Under the pieces are notes generated by a model that was given only the letters and a program-made list of their open reading frames with translations, made no database searches and was not told where the DNA came from. Both the position numbers and the translations under genes were made by a program. A DNA stretch of 64,000 nt from Halocafeteria seosinensis (taxonomy: Eukaryota; Sar; Bigyra; Bicosoecida). The stretch lies in the NCBI GenBank assembly GCA_001687465.1, contig LVLI01000110.1, positions 1-64,000 of the forward strand, in the 5' to 3' direction. Positions 12,260 to 24,060 of the stretch are shown here, one piece after another (the first letter of the stretch is position 1; each line of letters starts with the position of its first letter).

Positions 12260-13984
12260 TCAGCTCTTCGGACTGTCCACTAAGGAATAAGCGCTCGAAA
12301 GAATATACCGTACAGCAACAGGAACAAATTCATGGATATCAGCCGCTTGCCGCTGACGATCACCTTCGTTCTGTCCAACTTCCACGGGGTTGTCATCGTG
12401 TTCCCCACACCCTCGCATTATCTCGAAGGGGACAGCGGAGATGAACATTCCGTATGTGCCAGGTACAGCCTGAGATCCTTGTCTAACGTGATCTCTGTAT
12501 AGATTAGTGTTAAGCCCAAAATTTCCGAAACGCCGCTCAGCGGTGTCGGAAGTATACTCTGTTGCGCCTACAGAATCCGAATCTGTATCGTTCGTTTGCG
12601 CTCCCTTTCTACTTCCAATGGCAGTGCTCGCTACGACCGCTGAGCCGGTGGTATTTAACCACGATCTGGTCTTCTTGCCTCGTCGCCTAATGCTGCGAAC
12701 CGCCGATCGCTCACTTGCTGCCACAGAGTGCGTATCCACAGATCGAGAATCTACTGATTCCTTTTCTCCATCCTCCGATTCTTCTTCATATTGCTGGAGG
12801 CCTATAAATTCCGTTTCATACGGCCTCTGCCCTTCTGTGCGATGGAAAGGAGCGACCAATGGACGAGACTTCAGTCCGGAGTCAGTAGTAGAACTGTTGA
12901 CGTCAGCATACTGCATGCTCTCTTTAATGGCATACAACCCTGTTACCGAGGAAGGAGGGGGTAAGCTGGAAGACGGGGGGAGACTTGACAAATCTCGAAA
13001 GCCACGTTCTTGATCATCTGGGACATCACTCTGCATACCCAACGCCCCGCTTGGAGGAGAGGACGAGGCATTGAGCTCAGGTAAGGATAACTCAGAACCG
13101 GATCTGATGTTTCCACGGGTAAATCCCTCCTGTAAAGGAGACGGTACAATATTATGATTGAGATTTCGTAAAACAGTTCGCGGTGGAAGCGGTGAAAATG
13201 CTACTTTGACTTCATACTTGTTCTCCATCTCATGGATACACTCAGCCCACTGCGACACCATTTGCGAGTCATTCAACAACCTAAGGGCGACATCAGGGAA
13301 TATGTATTCTGCGTGGCGTAAGAGGCTTAATGCAATCTGTAATTGACTTTGGGAACCCGAGAACACCACAGGATTATGGGGATAATCCACTTCCTCGTCA
13401 TTTTGTGAGTTGTTCCCTTCGGAGGCTCCACCAACCGTCCCTTTATCGAGTCTCCTTTCAACTCGGATCCACGCACCTCCAGATACTTGCGAAATTAGAG
13501 CTGGCATTTCAGCAACAGGTCCCACTCCTTTAAGCTTCATTGTAGCCGAATCTAGTTCTCCAAAGTAGGGCAGTCTGCGTACTGTTCGGGTAACTATCAA
13601 CACCAAGGTTGTGGGGCAAATTTTCCTGGCCCTCCTGAGCATTGTAAGAACATCTTGAACGGTATGCCTCGGTTGGATGTCCCACTTATGGATCCTTACA
13701 ATTTCGTCTCCTATTCTCGCTCCTAGCTCTTCAGCTTGCTTTGGAATCGTGCCGCTTCGATGTCGGTGGAGCTCCGAAATTACAATTCGGTATTGCCTCT
13801 GTAAAGAACGGTTTGCGGTGGAATGTGGCGCGGCATAGCCGACCCCGATACCAAGAGACCTACGAGTATCGCACTTGAGCACGATCTTCAAAGTGTCATG
13901 CGTGCTTTCGGGCTCTGTATAGATCAGACCGCTCTCGACCACATTTCCCACGGCGGAAGCTGCCTTTCCTCCTTCCGTATTCAT
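12260..13984 (-). CDS. PDZ-domain protein
   Basis: Single exon, 574 aa from the ATG at 13984; an upstream in-frame GTG is not needed. A PDZ domain spans about residues 30-133: a carboxylate-loop sequence SLGIGVG near 43-49, a core segment GARIGDEIVRI near 88-98, and a final helix and strand around 108-133. The rest is low in complexity: Ser/Asp/Glu-rich with basic patches (RSIRRRGKKTRSW), probably disordered. PDZ domains bind C-terminal tails of partner proteins, so a scaffold role is likely. No enzyme domain is visible. The specific family is not recognised. Confidence 0.75.
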   Translation of the reverse strand: MNTEGGKAASAVGNVVESGLIYTEPESTHDTLKIVLKCDTRRSLGIGVGYAAPHSTANRSLQRQYRIVISELHRHRSGTIPKQAEELGARIGDEIVRIHKWDIQPRHTVQDVLTMLRRARKICPTTLVLIVTRTVRRLPYFGELDSATMKLKGVGPVAEMPALISQVSGGAWIRVERRLDKGTVGGASEGNNSQNDEEVDYPHNPVVFSGSQSQLQIALSLLRHAEYIFPDVALRLLNDSQMVSQWAECIHEMENKYEVKVAFSPLPPRTVLRNLNHNIVPSPLQEGFTRGNIRSGSELSLPELNASSSPPSGALGMQSDVPDDQERGFRDLSSLPPSSSLPPPSSVTGLYAIKESMQYADVNSSTTDSGLKSRPLVAPFHRTEGQRPYETEFIGLQQYEEESEDGEKESVDSRSVDTHSVAASERSAVRSIRRRGKKTRSWLNTTGSAVVASTAIGSRKGAQTNDTDSDSVGATEYTSDTAERRFGNFGLNTNLYRDHVRQGSQAVPGTYGMFISAVPFEIMRGCGEHDDNPVEVGQNEGDRQRQAADIHEFVPVAVRYILSSAYSLVDSPKS

Positions 13985-14171
13985 GCTGCCGTCCCATAAA
14001 CCCCGCGCCACGTATGTTCAGCTGACCAGTTAACATTCCAAACTAGTCTATCTAGTAAATTTCAATACATATGCTCTGTTTTGATGAGTTTCTGCACCAT
14101 TACAACAGTTCGCCTCTCTTCACACTATAGATATGCCTTATGCTTGCTACCATATTTCAGAAATCAGCTTT

Positions 14172-14243
14172 GGGCGTTTAGCTCAGGGGTAGAGCGCGCG
14201 CTTAGCATGCGCGAGGCCGAGGGTTCAATTCCCTCATCGTCCA
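14172..14243 (+). tRNA. tRNA-Ala (AGC)
   Basis: A full cloverleaf is visible: acceptor stem GGGCGTT pairing with ATCGTCC, A-box TAGCTCAGGGG, anticodon loop CTTAGCATG with anticodon AGC, and B-box GGTTCAATTCC. No intron and no encoded CCA. Two T-runs follow at about 14248-14268 as the RNA polymerase III terminator. Confidence 0.95.
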
Positions 14244-14245
14244 CA

Positions 14246-14268
14246 ATTTTTTTACTTTTTTTTTGTTG
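14246..14268 (+). terminator. Pol III T-run terminator of tRNA-Ala
   Basis: Two T-runs separated by a single AC start a few bases after the tRNA 3' end, which is the standard RNA polymerase III stop signal. Confidence 0.8.
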
Positions 14269-14521
14269 TCAAACTGCTACGGCAGTGCTACTCCGGGCAC
14301 TCTTCAATTGCATACTCGTATGCGATAAAGTTAACTAGCTTCGTTCATACTAATATCTCACACCATTGTGTATTCTGACTGTGTCACAGCCGTATTCCAG
14401 TGGGGTTCAAACAAGGTACTGGTATTTAGAGAGATGTGCAAGTTGTTCACTTATGCAGGGGGAAAAACACATCAAAAGAACATAAGAATATGCATGCTCT
14501 ACAAAATTTGTGGACCACAGA

Positions 14522-16217
14522 TCAGATTTTGTCGGGAGGGTGCTCAGCTTCCCCCGATTCTAGCCACTCGCCGAACTCATCCAGACGTTCTTCTTCCTCC
14601 TCCTCGTCCACTTGGTGTGTATCACTGCAATACAACTCGTAAAATGGTAAGAGTCCTACTTTATTCAGCACGGTTAGAATCTATGCAACAGCTCTTACCA
14701 TCTGTAATCAGTAATGCCGTCGTAAAACTCGGCAATAAGGGTTCTTCCGGAGTGATTGCGCTGGTTCATCGAATGCAAGCACTTTGCAGCGGCTCCATCG
14801 TTCTTAAATTTCACCAGCACTACACCCTCCGGGTTGTTTTCGAAAACTGTCACCTTACTAACATCACCGAATTCTGCTTGGCACTCTGACCTCAAGTCAT
14901 CCTTCAACTTCTCTGTACTGCCGCTCTTCGCTTGCAGCTCTCCGGGCGAAAACACATTCTTTAATACCACAATTTTCAAACCAGTGCTTGTACTACCGTC
15001 TTCAGCCCATGAAAGAGCAGTCTCTTGTTCTTTTCTGCGGATCTTGGCTAACTTCTCGATTTGTTCTTTGGATAAATTGCGCCCGCTGTCATCTGTCCTT
15101 GTGTCATTCGTCTTAGACTTCTTGGAAGGCTGAAATTCTGCTTGCTCTACGTTAATTCGGTATCTGAAAGCGCAAAAAGAAAGTGGGACAGCTGGTTCGA
15201 TAACCTAGGGCTTTTGAGAAACACTTACCCTGGACGTATTTCAGACCCGTCAATGATGTCGAGAGCGAGATCTACTGAGGTCTCTTGCAGATAACAAATA
15301 GAAGCATCCCCTTTAGGACGTCCCTCCTCATCCTTGTAAATCTTGATCCGAGGCTCGTTTGTTATAATATCTCTTTTCAAAATTCCGCATTTCTTAAAGG
15401 TATCATGCAATTCTTCGAACTCTATATCTTCCGGTAGACCAGTGATGTATACCCATGGGTTTTCTCGTTTCTTTTTCGATGACTTTTGCTTCCTTTTGTG
15501 CCCTGCCTTTTTCGAGTTTTGTTGTTCTTGAGTTTGAGACCCGTTCCCTGAGCTTTGGGTAGTTTGCACTTCTTCAGTAGCAGCAGCTGAGGTAGTTGCA
15601 GTGGCACTTGGTTTGGCACTCTGAATTTGCTCGCGGAAGACTTGGCCCACGAAGTCGGACATCGATGGCTCCATTGAGAGCGGTATCCAGTCTGTCATCC
15701 CAGCTGTCCAAAGAAGAGTATCGTTATCAATCTGTCCCGAACAGAATAGCGATGCCAGCCCTTGCGCTGTGACGGGACCTTGTCGTTGCCGTTGTGCATC
15801 GACATAATACCATTGCTGCCCACGAGTGCTTGCTGTTGCCGCTTGGGGTGACCATTGATCTCCATTCACCTGTTGTTGTTGTTGAGTATGATGCGTTGAC
15901 TTTTCCAATGATGCTGATGGAGGCTGTTGTTGGGAAGAACTCGTCGAACCTCCTTGTTGCTCATCTAATACTCCATGCAATGTCTCGATCATGTTGGGGA
16001 TTTCACTCAAGGGCGTCCACTGCGACAGCTGAGGCGACCACAGCAAGGTCATTCCATTAATTACTGGTCCCTCGTTCTTCTCTTCTTGGCTCGTTTCATC
16101 GTCTTCTTGCTCCTGTGCTTGTAGCAATTGGTTTAATTCAGATAACGACACGGGCCCATGCTGTTGGCGATTTTCATCCAAATAATACCACGGGTGTTGC
16201 AACAACGGTGCTGACAT
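14522..16217 (-). CDS. HTATSF1: Tat-SF1/CUS2-like splicing factor with two N-terminal GYF domains
   Basis: Three exons: 15229-16217, 14699-15163, 14522-14624, 518 aa. Two GYF_2-type domains open the protein (WYYLDENRQQHGPVS at about 10-24 and WYYVDAQRQRQGPVT at about 136-150), separated by a Gln-rich linker. A Lys-rich stretch leads into RRM1 (about 255-337; VYITGLPEDI and PKGDASICYL). RRM2 of the UHM type lies at about 390-475 (KIVVLKNVF, then RSECQAEFGDVSKVTVF). A short acidic tail ends RLDEFGEWLESG. RRM order, spacing and tail match Tat-SF1/Cus2, the U2 snRNP chaperone. The GYF pair suggests binding of proline-rich splicing proteins. The start is the first ATG, 16217. The gene diverges from ataxin-2. 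Confidence 0.88.
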
Positions 16218-17604
16218 GATCAACCATGCGCAGGACGACAGCCGAGCAGATGATTGTATTGGAGTCGATATAACAGTCCCTGACAATGTAGTATCTGTGC
16301 TTCATGGTACAGTACATGTATGCAGACCATCTGGGGACGTTTGTGAAGGTATCAGGTTTGACCAGGAAAAACAAAACAACTCAATGAATTACTCGTACAG
16401 TATGAACAGGGTATGTGATTCATGACTAGACGATCGAACGGCATGAATGTAGATGGCTAACGCTTCCATCTACGCGAATTGTCGTCGATATCCATTTGGG
16501 AATGACCAAATCCCATCCATCCTATTTGTGTGTGTGATCCTACATGGTGCACATACACAGTACTTATTGATCCTAAGCTACCAAAGCACAATGTGCACTA
16601 TGGATGAGACTACAGCGGCAAATCGAATGAATGCCTGTAACCGGGCGGATCAGTAGACAAAGTCGATCGATTACTACCGTGGTGCCAGCTGTGATTAGAT
16701 TTGTAGTAGCTGTCATCTGTCACGTGACACGTCTTCCGGGAGGAGCAATACCTGAATACCAATACACACTGTACCCCTTGTGCTCCTTGCTTCCATTTCT
16801 CCGAGCTCAACGAAGGCGCCAGTTTCATTATTGGTACGGGCATCTGGTGGCTAAATCCCTCATTCGGTGGTTGTCAGGGCCAAACTAGTACAGAATGGGT
16901 TCCAGAATCCCAAGACCAACAGAATTCCAATTACAACAATTGCAGACAACTTCGATACGTTCTACTGCTTTCTCTACCGAAGAATGCCTTCCTTGATCCG
17001 CAGACGCTGACGTATGATACCGGTTCTGAAAAACTCAAAATTACCTGACTTTTCAGTGAACTTCTCACCTTGTACATGCTCCACCTCTGATTGTTGTCCA
17101 CGCACAGTAGTACTTCCCGCGTCTCACAAGGGGGATTACATATGCGCACGCAATGGACAATGAATACATCTGACATGGTACCCTTCTAGATCAAATCATT
17201 ACGCAGAATACCGCAGCGAATTCATCCAGATCCAGATCCAGATCGGTCAACCACCCAAACTGGGGTGACCCAGTACAACAACACTAAGTCCCCCTGAAGC
17301 AGGCCGGGTTCTCCCCTCACTTGGCCTAGAGTATTGAGGCTACGGGGTTGTCCGCTGGAGGCACTGCTCCCACTTTTTGTCGATCCCTTGTTCCTTCCCT
17401 CGAGGGTGGGTGTGGCTGTTGTTTGCTTGTTTTTGGGGGTGGTACCTGGAATATGGGTGAAGGAAGATAGGCTTCCACTTTTTGCTGACCAGGAAGGATG
17501 CGTCCGTGATTCACTGACCTCGGAATCATACACCAAGGTACGTTTAGAATAAAGACAGGTATAATCGGAGTCTTTATGTATGCTTGTGCCTGATTAAATG
17601 AAAT
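16218..17604. other. divergent promoter region between Tat-SF1 and ataxin-2 genes
   Basis: No convincing coding region. It contains a short direct repeat (three GATCCA units near 17226-17243) and Pro/Gly-coding short frames that I consider chance. It presumably carries the promoters and leaders of both divergent RNA-binding protein genes. Confidence 0.5.
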
Positions 17605-19573
17605 ATGGGGGTGCAGAAAATGGAGACCATGACAACACCTAGCACTTTGGACCAGAATTTCCACCTGGCTCTGTCCCATTTAGTGGTATGTTTGTGCTTA
17701 AATGGTTGGATAAATACCCTCTCTATATACAAATTGCGTGTGTATGTGTCTGGACATTGGACAGGGAGAGCATGTGGCGGTGAAAACCAAAGGTGGTCCG
17801 ATCTGGCGAGGACTCTTCTACTCCTTGGACACGAACAACACCTCTTCGACGACAGCTGACAGCCGTCGCAAGGATGGGATTGGGGTGGTCTTGAAATATG
17901 CTGTCAAAACGAACTCGTTTGAGCCCATGAACTTCCAAAAGTCCGTGCAGTTTGTTCACCAGCAGGCGCGGGAACAGGCAGCCAGGGTATGTACACTTGT
18001 CAACATCGCTAGACTATATGTCACTGTACCTATCGTTTTCCGGCTTGCTTACCCTGAACTTCAGGCTTCGCCGAAGAATGTACTCATCATAGCACCTGAG
18101 GATTTTGTCGAGGTAAGAGGGGTTTTGGAGTCTGCCTTAGTATGATACACGACACCACGACGTCATTCAACTGACACGCAGATGCGTGCGGATGAAGTGA
18201 GCGTCAACGGTGAAAGGATTGAGAATTTAGAGTCTCGGACAAAATTTAAGACCGACACAGAAATCGGAAACTACCACGGTGAAGACTCACGGCAACTCAA
18301 AGCAGTCGACAGCTCTTGGTTGCAAGCAGGTGCAGATTCAGGTTTGCAGGGTCTTGAAGAAACTAATGCTCGTGGCTGGGACCAATTTCAAACGAATGAA
18401 AAACTCTTTGGAGTGAAAGCTACTTTTGACGAATCGCAGTATACAACAGAGCTCCACAGAGATAAGTTCTCTTCAGAGAAGTTGAAATGGGCTGAGCGCC
18501 AGGCTGCTGAAATCGAGGGAAGCGGGTCTTCTAATATACACATTGCAGAAGAGCGTAACCAGGTTCGCGAAAAGGATGTCGACGAAGAAATGCTATATAG
18601 CGGTGTGTCTCGGGGAGAAAGAGCGAGTTCATCTAGTAAGCGTTCATTTGCTGACGTTTTGAAGACTCAACAACAGAAGGAGAAAGCGAGACAGGCTCAA
18701 GCTTCACGGAGTGACGCTGACATGGCGGATTCGTGGCGTTCTACTCCTAATCCCCAAGAGCCCAGCGACAACAAAGCTAGCGTACCAATGGAGTCTCAAA
18801 CAATTGCTACCACTAGCACCGTTTCTCAGTCGGAGCCTTCTGTCAAGAAAGAGACAGCGTCTACGTCTACCCCTCAAACCACTTCAACCAGTTCCACTGT
18901 AGCAACAGGTATTGCACCGAGAAAGCCGCGGGGATCATTGGCGAGTCGGCTTAATCCTGAAGCGAAAGAATTCAAAGTTAACCCAGATGCTCCGGAGTTT
19001 GTTCCGAGCTCATACACAGCACCCCAACTCCAGCCTCGCATGATGCCAACTCAACCTGCGTACGCTCTCCCCAGCAACTCTCCGAGCTTTGTTCCGCACT
19101 CTGCAGCGGCGCATCCGCGCCCACCGCAGCCACAACAATACCCAAACTACTCCGGTCAAATGCATTCCCCCCAAGCAAGTGCTCCTCCTCTTCCGCTTAG
19201 CCAGCCACCATCGCTAGGGCACAGTACCATGTCAATGGGTTATCCCTCTATGTACCCCGGTATGGTCAGTGGTAGTCACACGTACATGGCTGGAAATCCC
19301 CAAATTACGACGACGGTGGACCCCTCGCAATACACAATGGGTGGGATTCCGAACCAGCAGCCACCCGGTGCATATGGGTATGGTGGCCAAGTCCAGTACC
19401 AACAAGCTCAGGCGCAATATTATGGGGCAGTACCAGCGAGTATGGGCTACAGTAGCTATGGGTACAATTATCATCAATATCCTGGCCGGGGAACTGCACC
19501 TTCTCCCGCTATGCCCAACCCCAATAAATATCAGGAATACGGACCACATGTGCATTGGAACCAGGGCAAGTAG
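17605..19573 (+). CDS. ATXN2: ataxin-2 / Pbp1 homologue
   Basis: Four exons: 17605-17685, 17765-17986, 18065-18112, 18182-19573, 580 aa. An Lsm domain occupies about residues 20-115 (GEHVAVKTKGGPIWRGLFYS). It is followed by an LsmAD segment starting about 140 (KFKTDTEIGNYHG). A PAM2 motif, LNPEAKEFKVNPDAPEF, lies at about 374-390 and should bind the MLLE domain of poly(A)-binding protein. The C-terminal 190 residues are Pro/Gln/Tyr-rich and disordered. Ataxin-2 acts in mRNA stability, translation and stress-granule assembly in the cytoplasm. All three hallmark elements are present in the right order. The 3' end is 100 bp from the convergent multifunctional-enzyme gene. Confidence 0.92.
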
Positions 19574-19673
19574 GCACCAATATGTAGTAAAAGCACAATT
19601 TCTGTAGGCAATACGGAACACAACTATGGCAACTGCATACGATTGTTTATACATCTAGATGGTAGGCACAACA

Positions 19674-21980
19674 CTACAATTTTGCTTCGTCCGAAAGCTG
19701 AGGGGCCTGGACTTCAGCTAGACCACCGTCTAACACCACCTCATTATTTCTTGTGGGTACTCGGCACCGAAATAAAACAACTTGCGCATCGCGGAATATT
19801 TTCCTCTCTTTACATCGTTGCTGCCGATCTATCCAAGCCTCCACAACAACTGTTTCTCCTGGGAAGACATGTCGAGAAAAGCGTGCTTTGATCCTGCAAT
19901 AACGGCCAAGCTCGAAAATGCATATTTGTAACCGCAAGCAGGGACTCAAAGACTAGAGTACACACCTCTTGATGTTTTCAGGGTGCAAAGGGGACAATTT
20001 CTGGGTTAATACCCGACCAGCAATGCCGAGGCTACAAAGGCCATGCAGAATTGGCTTCTCAAACCCCGCCATTGACGCCATATTCGGATCGGCATGGAGT
20101 GGGTTTCTGTCTCCATTCAATCTGTTGCAAAAAGCAAAGGTGGTTATAGAAGGTTAGTTGAATTTGGTGGAAGGAATTCACTGGAGGTCGTACCTGTACA
20201 GAAGCGCAGCATAGGGTTCCGTTTGACAATGCGACTGAACATCCGGTTCACAATCAGGCAGAGTGTCATATGGAGGAGTAAAACTACCACGGTCTCCACC
20301 AAAACCACCAGCACCGCGGACTAATAGACTAGAGCGATTGCAAGCTAGCAGTTCCCCAGTTTCTTCGTTGATACTCGTTGAGTCAAAAACTACGACCGCA
20401 GCTTTACCTTTATCATAGATGTGGGATATCTTGCCACGTGTGAGCACATTAGCTTCTGCAGGTAGTTTTCTTGGTACCACGACCTCTTGCTCGCCGTGCA
20501 AGACCATAGCAGGGTTAAACTTAAACGTCTCAAGATCTGTGATTTGGCTCATCAGATCGTGGGGCCATAATACAGGGAATGTCGGTAGAACCAACAACTC
20601 TCCCGGTTCACTATTGAGTTCATAGGTAAATGGCAAGTCATTTTGGTCAAGAGGATTCGCCGACATTCCCACGGATAATGCATAGAGGATAGCATCATGT
20701 GATCCATATTGATGACGCCTCGCTGCATAACCAGAAAAGAACGAATCACCATAAACTAAATTCCACTGTCGCTATCTTCACATACGGGAAAAATACATAT
20801 TGAGTGTTGCTGGTACATCCACCGACTCATTCACGCCCCTATTTCCGCCTGACAACTGCGGTAGAAGAGACTCGTTGGCATCCTCTGGCCTGCTGGAACC
20901 ATTGCCCTCTAGTTCCCCTCTACCGGAGGGGGGTAATGATTCGAGGTTCTTCAATATTGGGCCAAAAGCAGATTGAGCACTTTCCGGGTATTCGTAGGAA
21001 TTCCATTCACCAATTTTCCCCCAGTTGTCCCGTACACGTTCTATTGTCATATCCTCTGACAGGGGCAAGAATGCCCCCTGGGTGCGTTGCCAACGGAGCG
21101 CGGCACACCATCCAGCTCCTGTCTCCAGGCACCTACCAGACTCCATGCATTGCTCATGGCACAAGAATGCCACCAAGGGAGCAACTAACTCCGGTCTCAG
21201 TGCACGAAGCAAATCGGGTGGGAGGATGTCCGCTGTCATCTTTGAAGCAGCAATCGGCGCTACTGTATTTACTAAAATATTGCAACTTTGGCCTTCCCTA
21301 GATAAAGTGTTTGCGAGACCTAAAATCCCCGTCTGCACCAAGATGATCAATTGATTCATATATATACATTGTCACGGCGATTGGGCTCTTACCTTCGCAG
21401 ATCCGTAGTTCGCTTGCCCAAAGTTGCCGTAGAGACCAGAGCTGCTGGCGATCATCACAATGCGTCCGTACCTTTGGTCTCTCATATGGTTCCATACCGC
21501 TCTAGTAAGAGCAAATGTTCCGAAGAGATGAACCTTATAGACATCGTTCCATTGTTTTCCCGTCATCTTTATAAAGGATGAGTCCCGCAAGATCCCCGCA
21601 TTGTTAATCAAAATATCTGCAAACGCGTCCGCAAGACCCCATTTCTTAGTTTTACGGTTACTTTAGGGATACCACCAAACAAAGAGAGCACCAGGGGGCT
21701 TCTCAACCATCTTACCGATACGTCCAAATTGTCGAATGGCATCTTGTGCAATGCGCTGCGCCCCTTCCCACGAGTCCACCGAATCCGAATTGGCATGGGC
21801 GTGTCCTCCGTAGCTGCGCCGAGTGGCCGAGGCGACATTCTCGGCTGCCTCTTTGCTGATGTCGTTGACAAGCACTTTAGCCCCACGCTGTCCTAATAAC
21901 AAAGCATAGGCTCTTCCTAAGCCATTTCCGGCGCCTGTGATGATGGCGACGCGGCCATCGAAGCGCAGCTCATTGCTCAT
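19674..21980 (-). CDS. peroxisomal multifunctional enzyme type 2 (hydroxyacyl-CoA dehydrogenase + enoyl-CoA hydratase 2)
   Basis: Six exons: 21716-21980, 21393-21616, 20786-21332, 20194-20722, 19966-20121, 19674-19893, 646 aa. The N-terminal SDR domain has TGAGNGLG (15-22), NNAG (93-96), a catalytic Ser at about 146, and YGSAK (Y159, K163). The hot-dog hydratase has [13 protein letters not shown] at about 522-534 (Asp and His of the active site) and [17 protein letters not shown]. The protein ends AKL, a type-1 peroxisomal targeting signal. It therefore resembles HSD17B4/MFE-2, which performs hydration and dehydrogenation in peroxisomal beta-oxidation, but has one SDR unit and no C-terminal SCP2 domain. 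The last donor is GTGTGT, supported by strict frame and motif continuity. The gene is divergent from the aminotransferase gene. Confidence 0.9.
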
Positions 21981-22422
21981 GCTTTCCGTCGCTACTCCAC
22001 TACGCCACTAGACAGTTAACTAATATAATGCTCAATCTCAATCTCTACTCGGCGGATTCAAAACGGCAATCATGGAGGTGAATGAGCAAGATATCATTTT
22101 TCTTCCCACCACCTTCACAAGATGGAATGTCCCTCCCATTGAGTGGAGGATCGAACTTTATCGAACAACTGTCGACGCTCATACTGGGCATAAAATACAG
22201 TATAACAGTGAATGGTTTATGAGTTTCATGTGAGTATTGGTTCGCGCAAAATCGAATGTAGTTGAAGTTGGAGTCAGTCAGAAGGATACTGTATTCGCTG
22301 TATTTCGATGCGTATTGTACAGTCATAAGTGAAGAACATCGGAGGCTCCGATTCGGAGGCTCAAAGTAGGACAAGTAGTTATTTTTATTTTTTATATTGT
22401 TTTCGTGTTTGTGGGTTCAAAA
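21981..22422. other. divergent promoter between multifunctional enzyme and aminotransferase
   Basis: 442 bp between two start codons facing away from each other. AT-rich towards 22380-22400. No open frame or RNA gene recognised. Confidence 0.5.
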
Positions 22423-24030
22423 ATGAGCCATGAAACGACTGTCTCTCGAAGAGGCACCCGAGCTATTCGGCCCATCACAGACTATCTCCGTATGTTCATG
22501 TTTCCAGCGTATACATTACCTTCGCACTTCTACCACAATTGACGAGCTCTTCTCCACTCTACAGGTGTGCTCTTGCAAGCACAAAGCGATATGTTTGATC
22601 CGGACAACAACCCCAATGGGTATGTCATCATGTCCGTAGCAGAGAACAGGCAGAATTTTGATATGATGCGCGAACACTTGGCCAAATGTCGAAACATAGA
22701 CAACGCTGCCTCGGCTTACAATAGCATGAGAGGGATGATCCAGTTCCGAAGAGCATTTGCCAAAATCATGGAGCATACGTTGCCGACGAATCGACCATTG
22801 GGTACGTGTTGGAGGACACAGTGATTAAAGCAATGTGGGACCTTGTGGGTGTTGGTTGATTAATAATTCGACACCTCGTTTTTCTAAATCGGTGCAGATC
22901 CAGAAAAATTCTGTATCTCCGCTGGCTGCGGCGCTCTCGTGGATAATCTCATGTTCATTCTCGCGGACTCTGGCGAGAGTGTTCTGATACCCGTAAGCTA
23001 CACATTGTATTGTTGCCCATTTTTGCAAGCAACCTCACATAGGAAAGAATTTTGTATATTTCTCCCTGGTTGATGCAATCAGGCACCTTATTATCCCGCT
23101 TTTGACAACGACTGCTGCACCAAAGCAGAAAACGTAGTCGAACCTGTTCCTGTGGATACAGATCTAAACTTTGATCACTATCCTCTTACCGTCGACATGC
23201 TCGAGAAGAAAGCAGACGAAGCCGCTCAGAAGGGGAGACCGGCGCGCGTACTTCTTCTGTCGAATCCTCAGAATCCAACAGCAGATGTAATTCCAGAGAG
23301 TGAACTTCGAGAAATTATTGAATGGTAAGATACCGTTTCTAGCTTGGCAGTCGTTAGCTCTGTTCTGGTATATGCGGGTGCATTCACTAGTTACAGGTGC
23401 AGAAAGAGAAAGATTCACCTTATTTCGGACGAAATCTACGCGAAATCTGTTTTTAACCCCGACCCCCAAATGCCCTTCGAAACGGTGGTCAATATGTACA
23501 GTGACTTAGGCGACTATGTTCATGTTCTTTGGGGACTAAGCAAAGATTTCGGTATGAGCGGATACCGCGTGGGTGCTGTATATACTGAAAACTCCGAAGT
23601 TCTGGCGGCAATGGATAACATTGGATGCTTTTGCGCTGTCTCCAATGACGTACAAGAATGCCTCACCACTGCTTTCAGTGATATAGACTTTACTGCAGGG
23701 TATCTCGAAGAGAACTGTAAAGTTATACAAAATGCATTCGAAGCCGTGGAACCTGTGGTAGCGGAAGCAGGCATACCATATATGAAACCCAAGGGGGGCC
23801 TTTTTTTCTGGATAGACCTGCGGAGATTACTTAAAGGCAGCCGCTGGGAAGCCGAACAAGAGCTGCGGGCTACTCTTGAGAACGATCTGAAGATCCTGTT
23901 GACCCCTGGAGAGTCTTGTCACTCCTCATATCCTGGCTTTTTCCGTGCATGTATTGGCTGGATGAATCAAAGAGCAGTCATTGAAGGGTTTCAGCGACTA
24001 GCAAGGTACTACAAATCGCACACCAATTAG
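22423..24030 (+). CDS. PLP-dependent aminotransferase, ACC-synthase-like (class I/II)
   Basis: Five exons: 22423-22489, 22565-22801, 22898-22992, 23083-23324, 23397-24030, 424 aa. The start at 22423 is preferred over 22430 because it gives SRRGTRAIRPITDYL and joins in frame to DMFDPDNNPNGYVIMSVAEN, the typical opening of the ACC-synthase-like group. SDEIY is at 224-228. The PLP-binding Lys is K263 in GLSKDFGMSGYRVG. A later RACIGW-type segment carries the substrate-carboxylate Arg. True ACC synthases make the ethylene precursor in plants, but close relatives outside plants mostly have other or unknown substrates, so I would not infer ethylene synthesis. The stop lies 30 bp from the convergent NEK gene stop. 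Confidence 0.88.
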
Positions 24031-24060
24031 AGGGGTATATTATGAATGGACCACGCTCTG

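Noticed and set aside
17225-17245. (GATCCA)3 as a mobile-element footprint
   Set aside because: Three short units only, with no flanking inverted repeats or target duplication seen.
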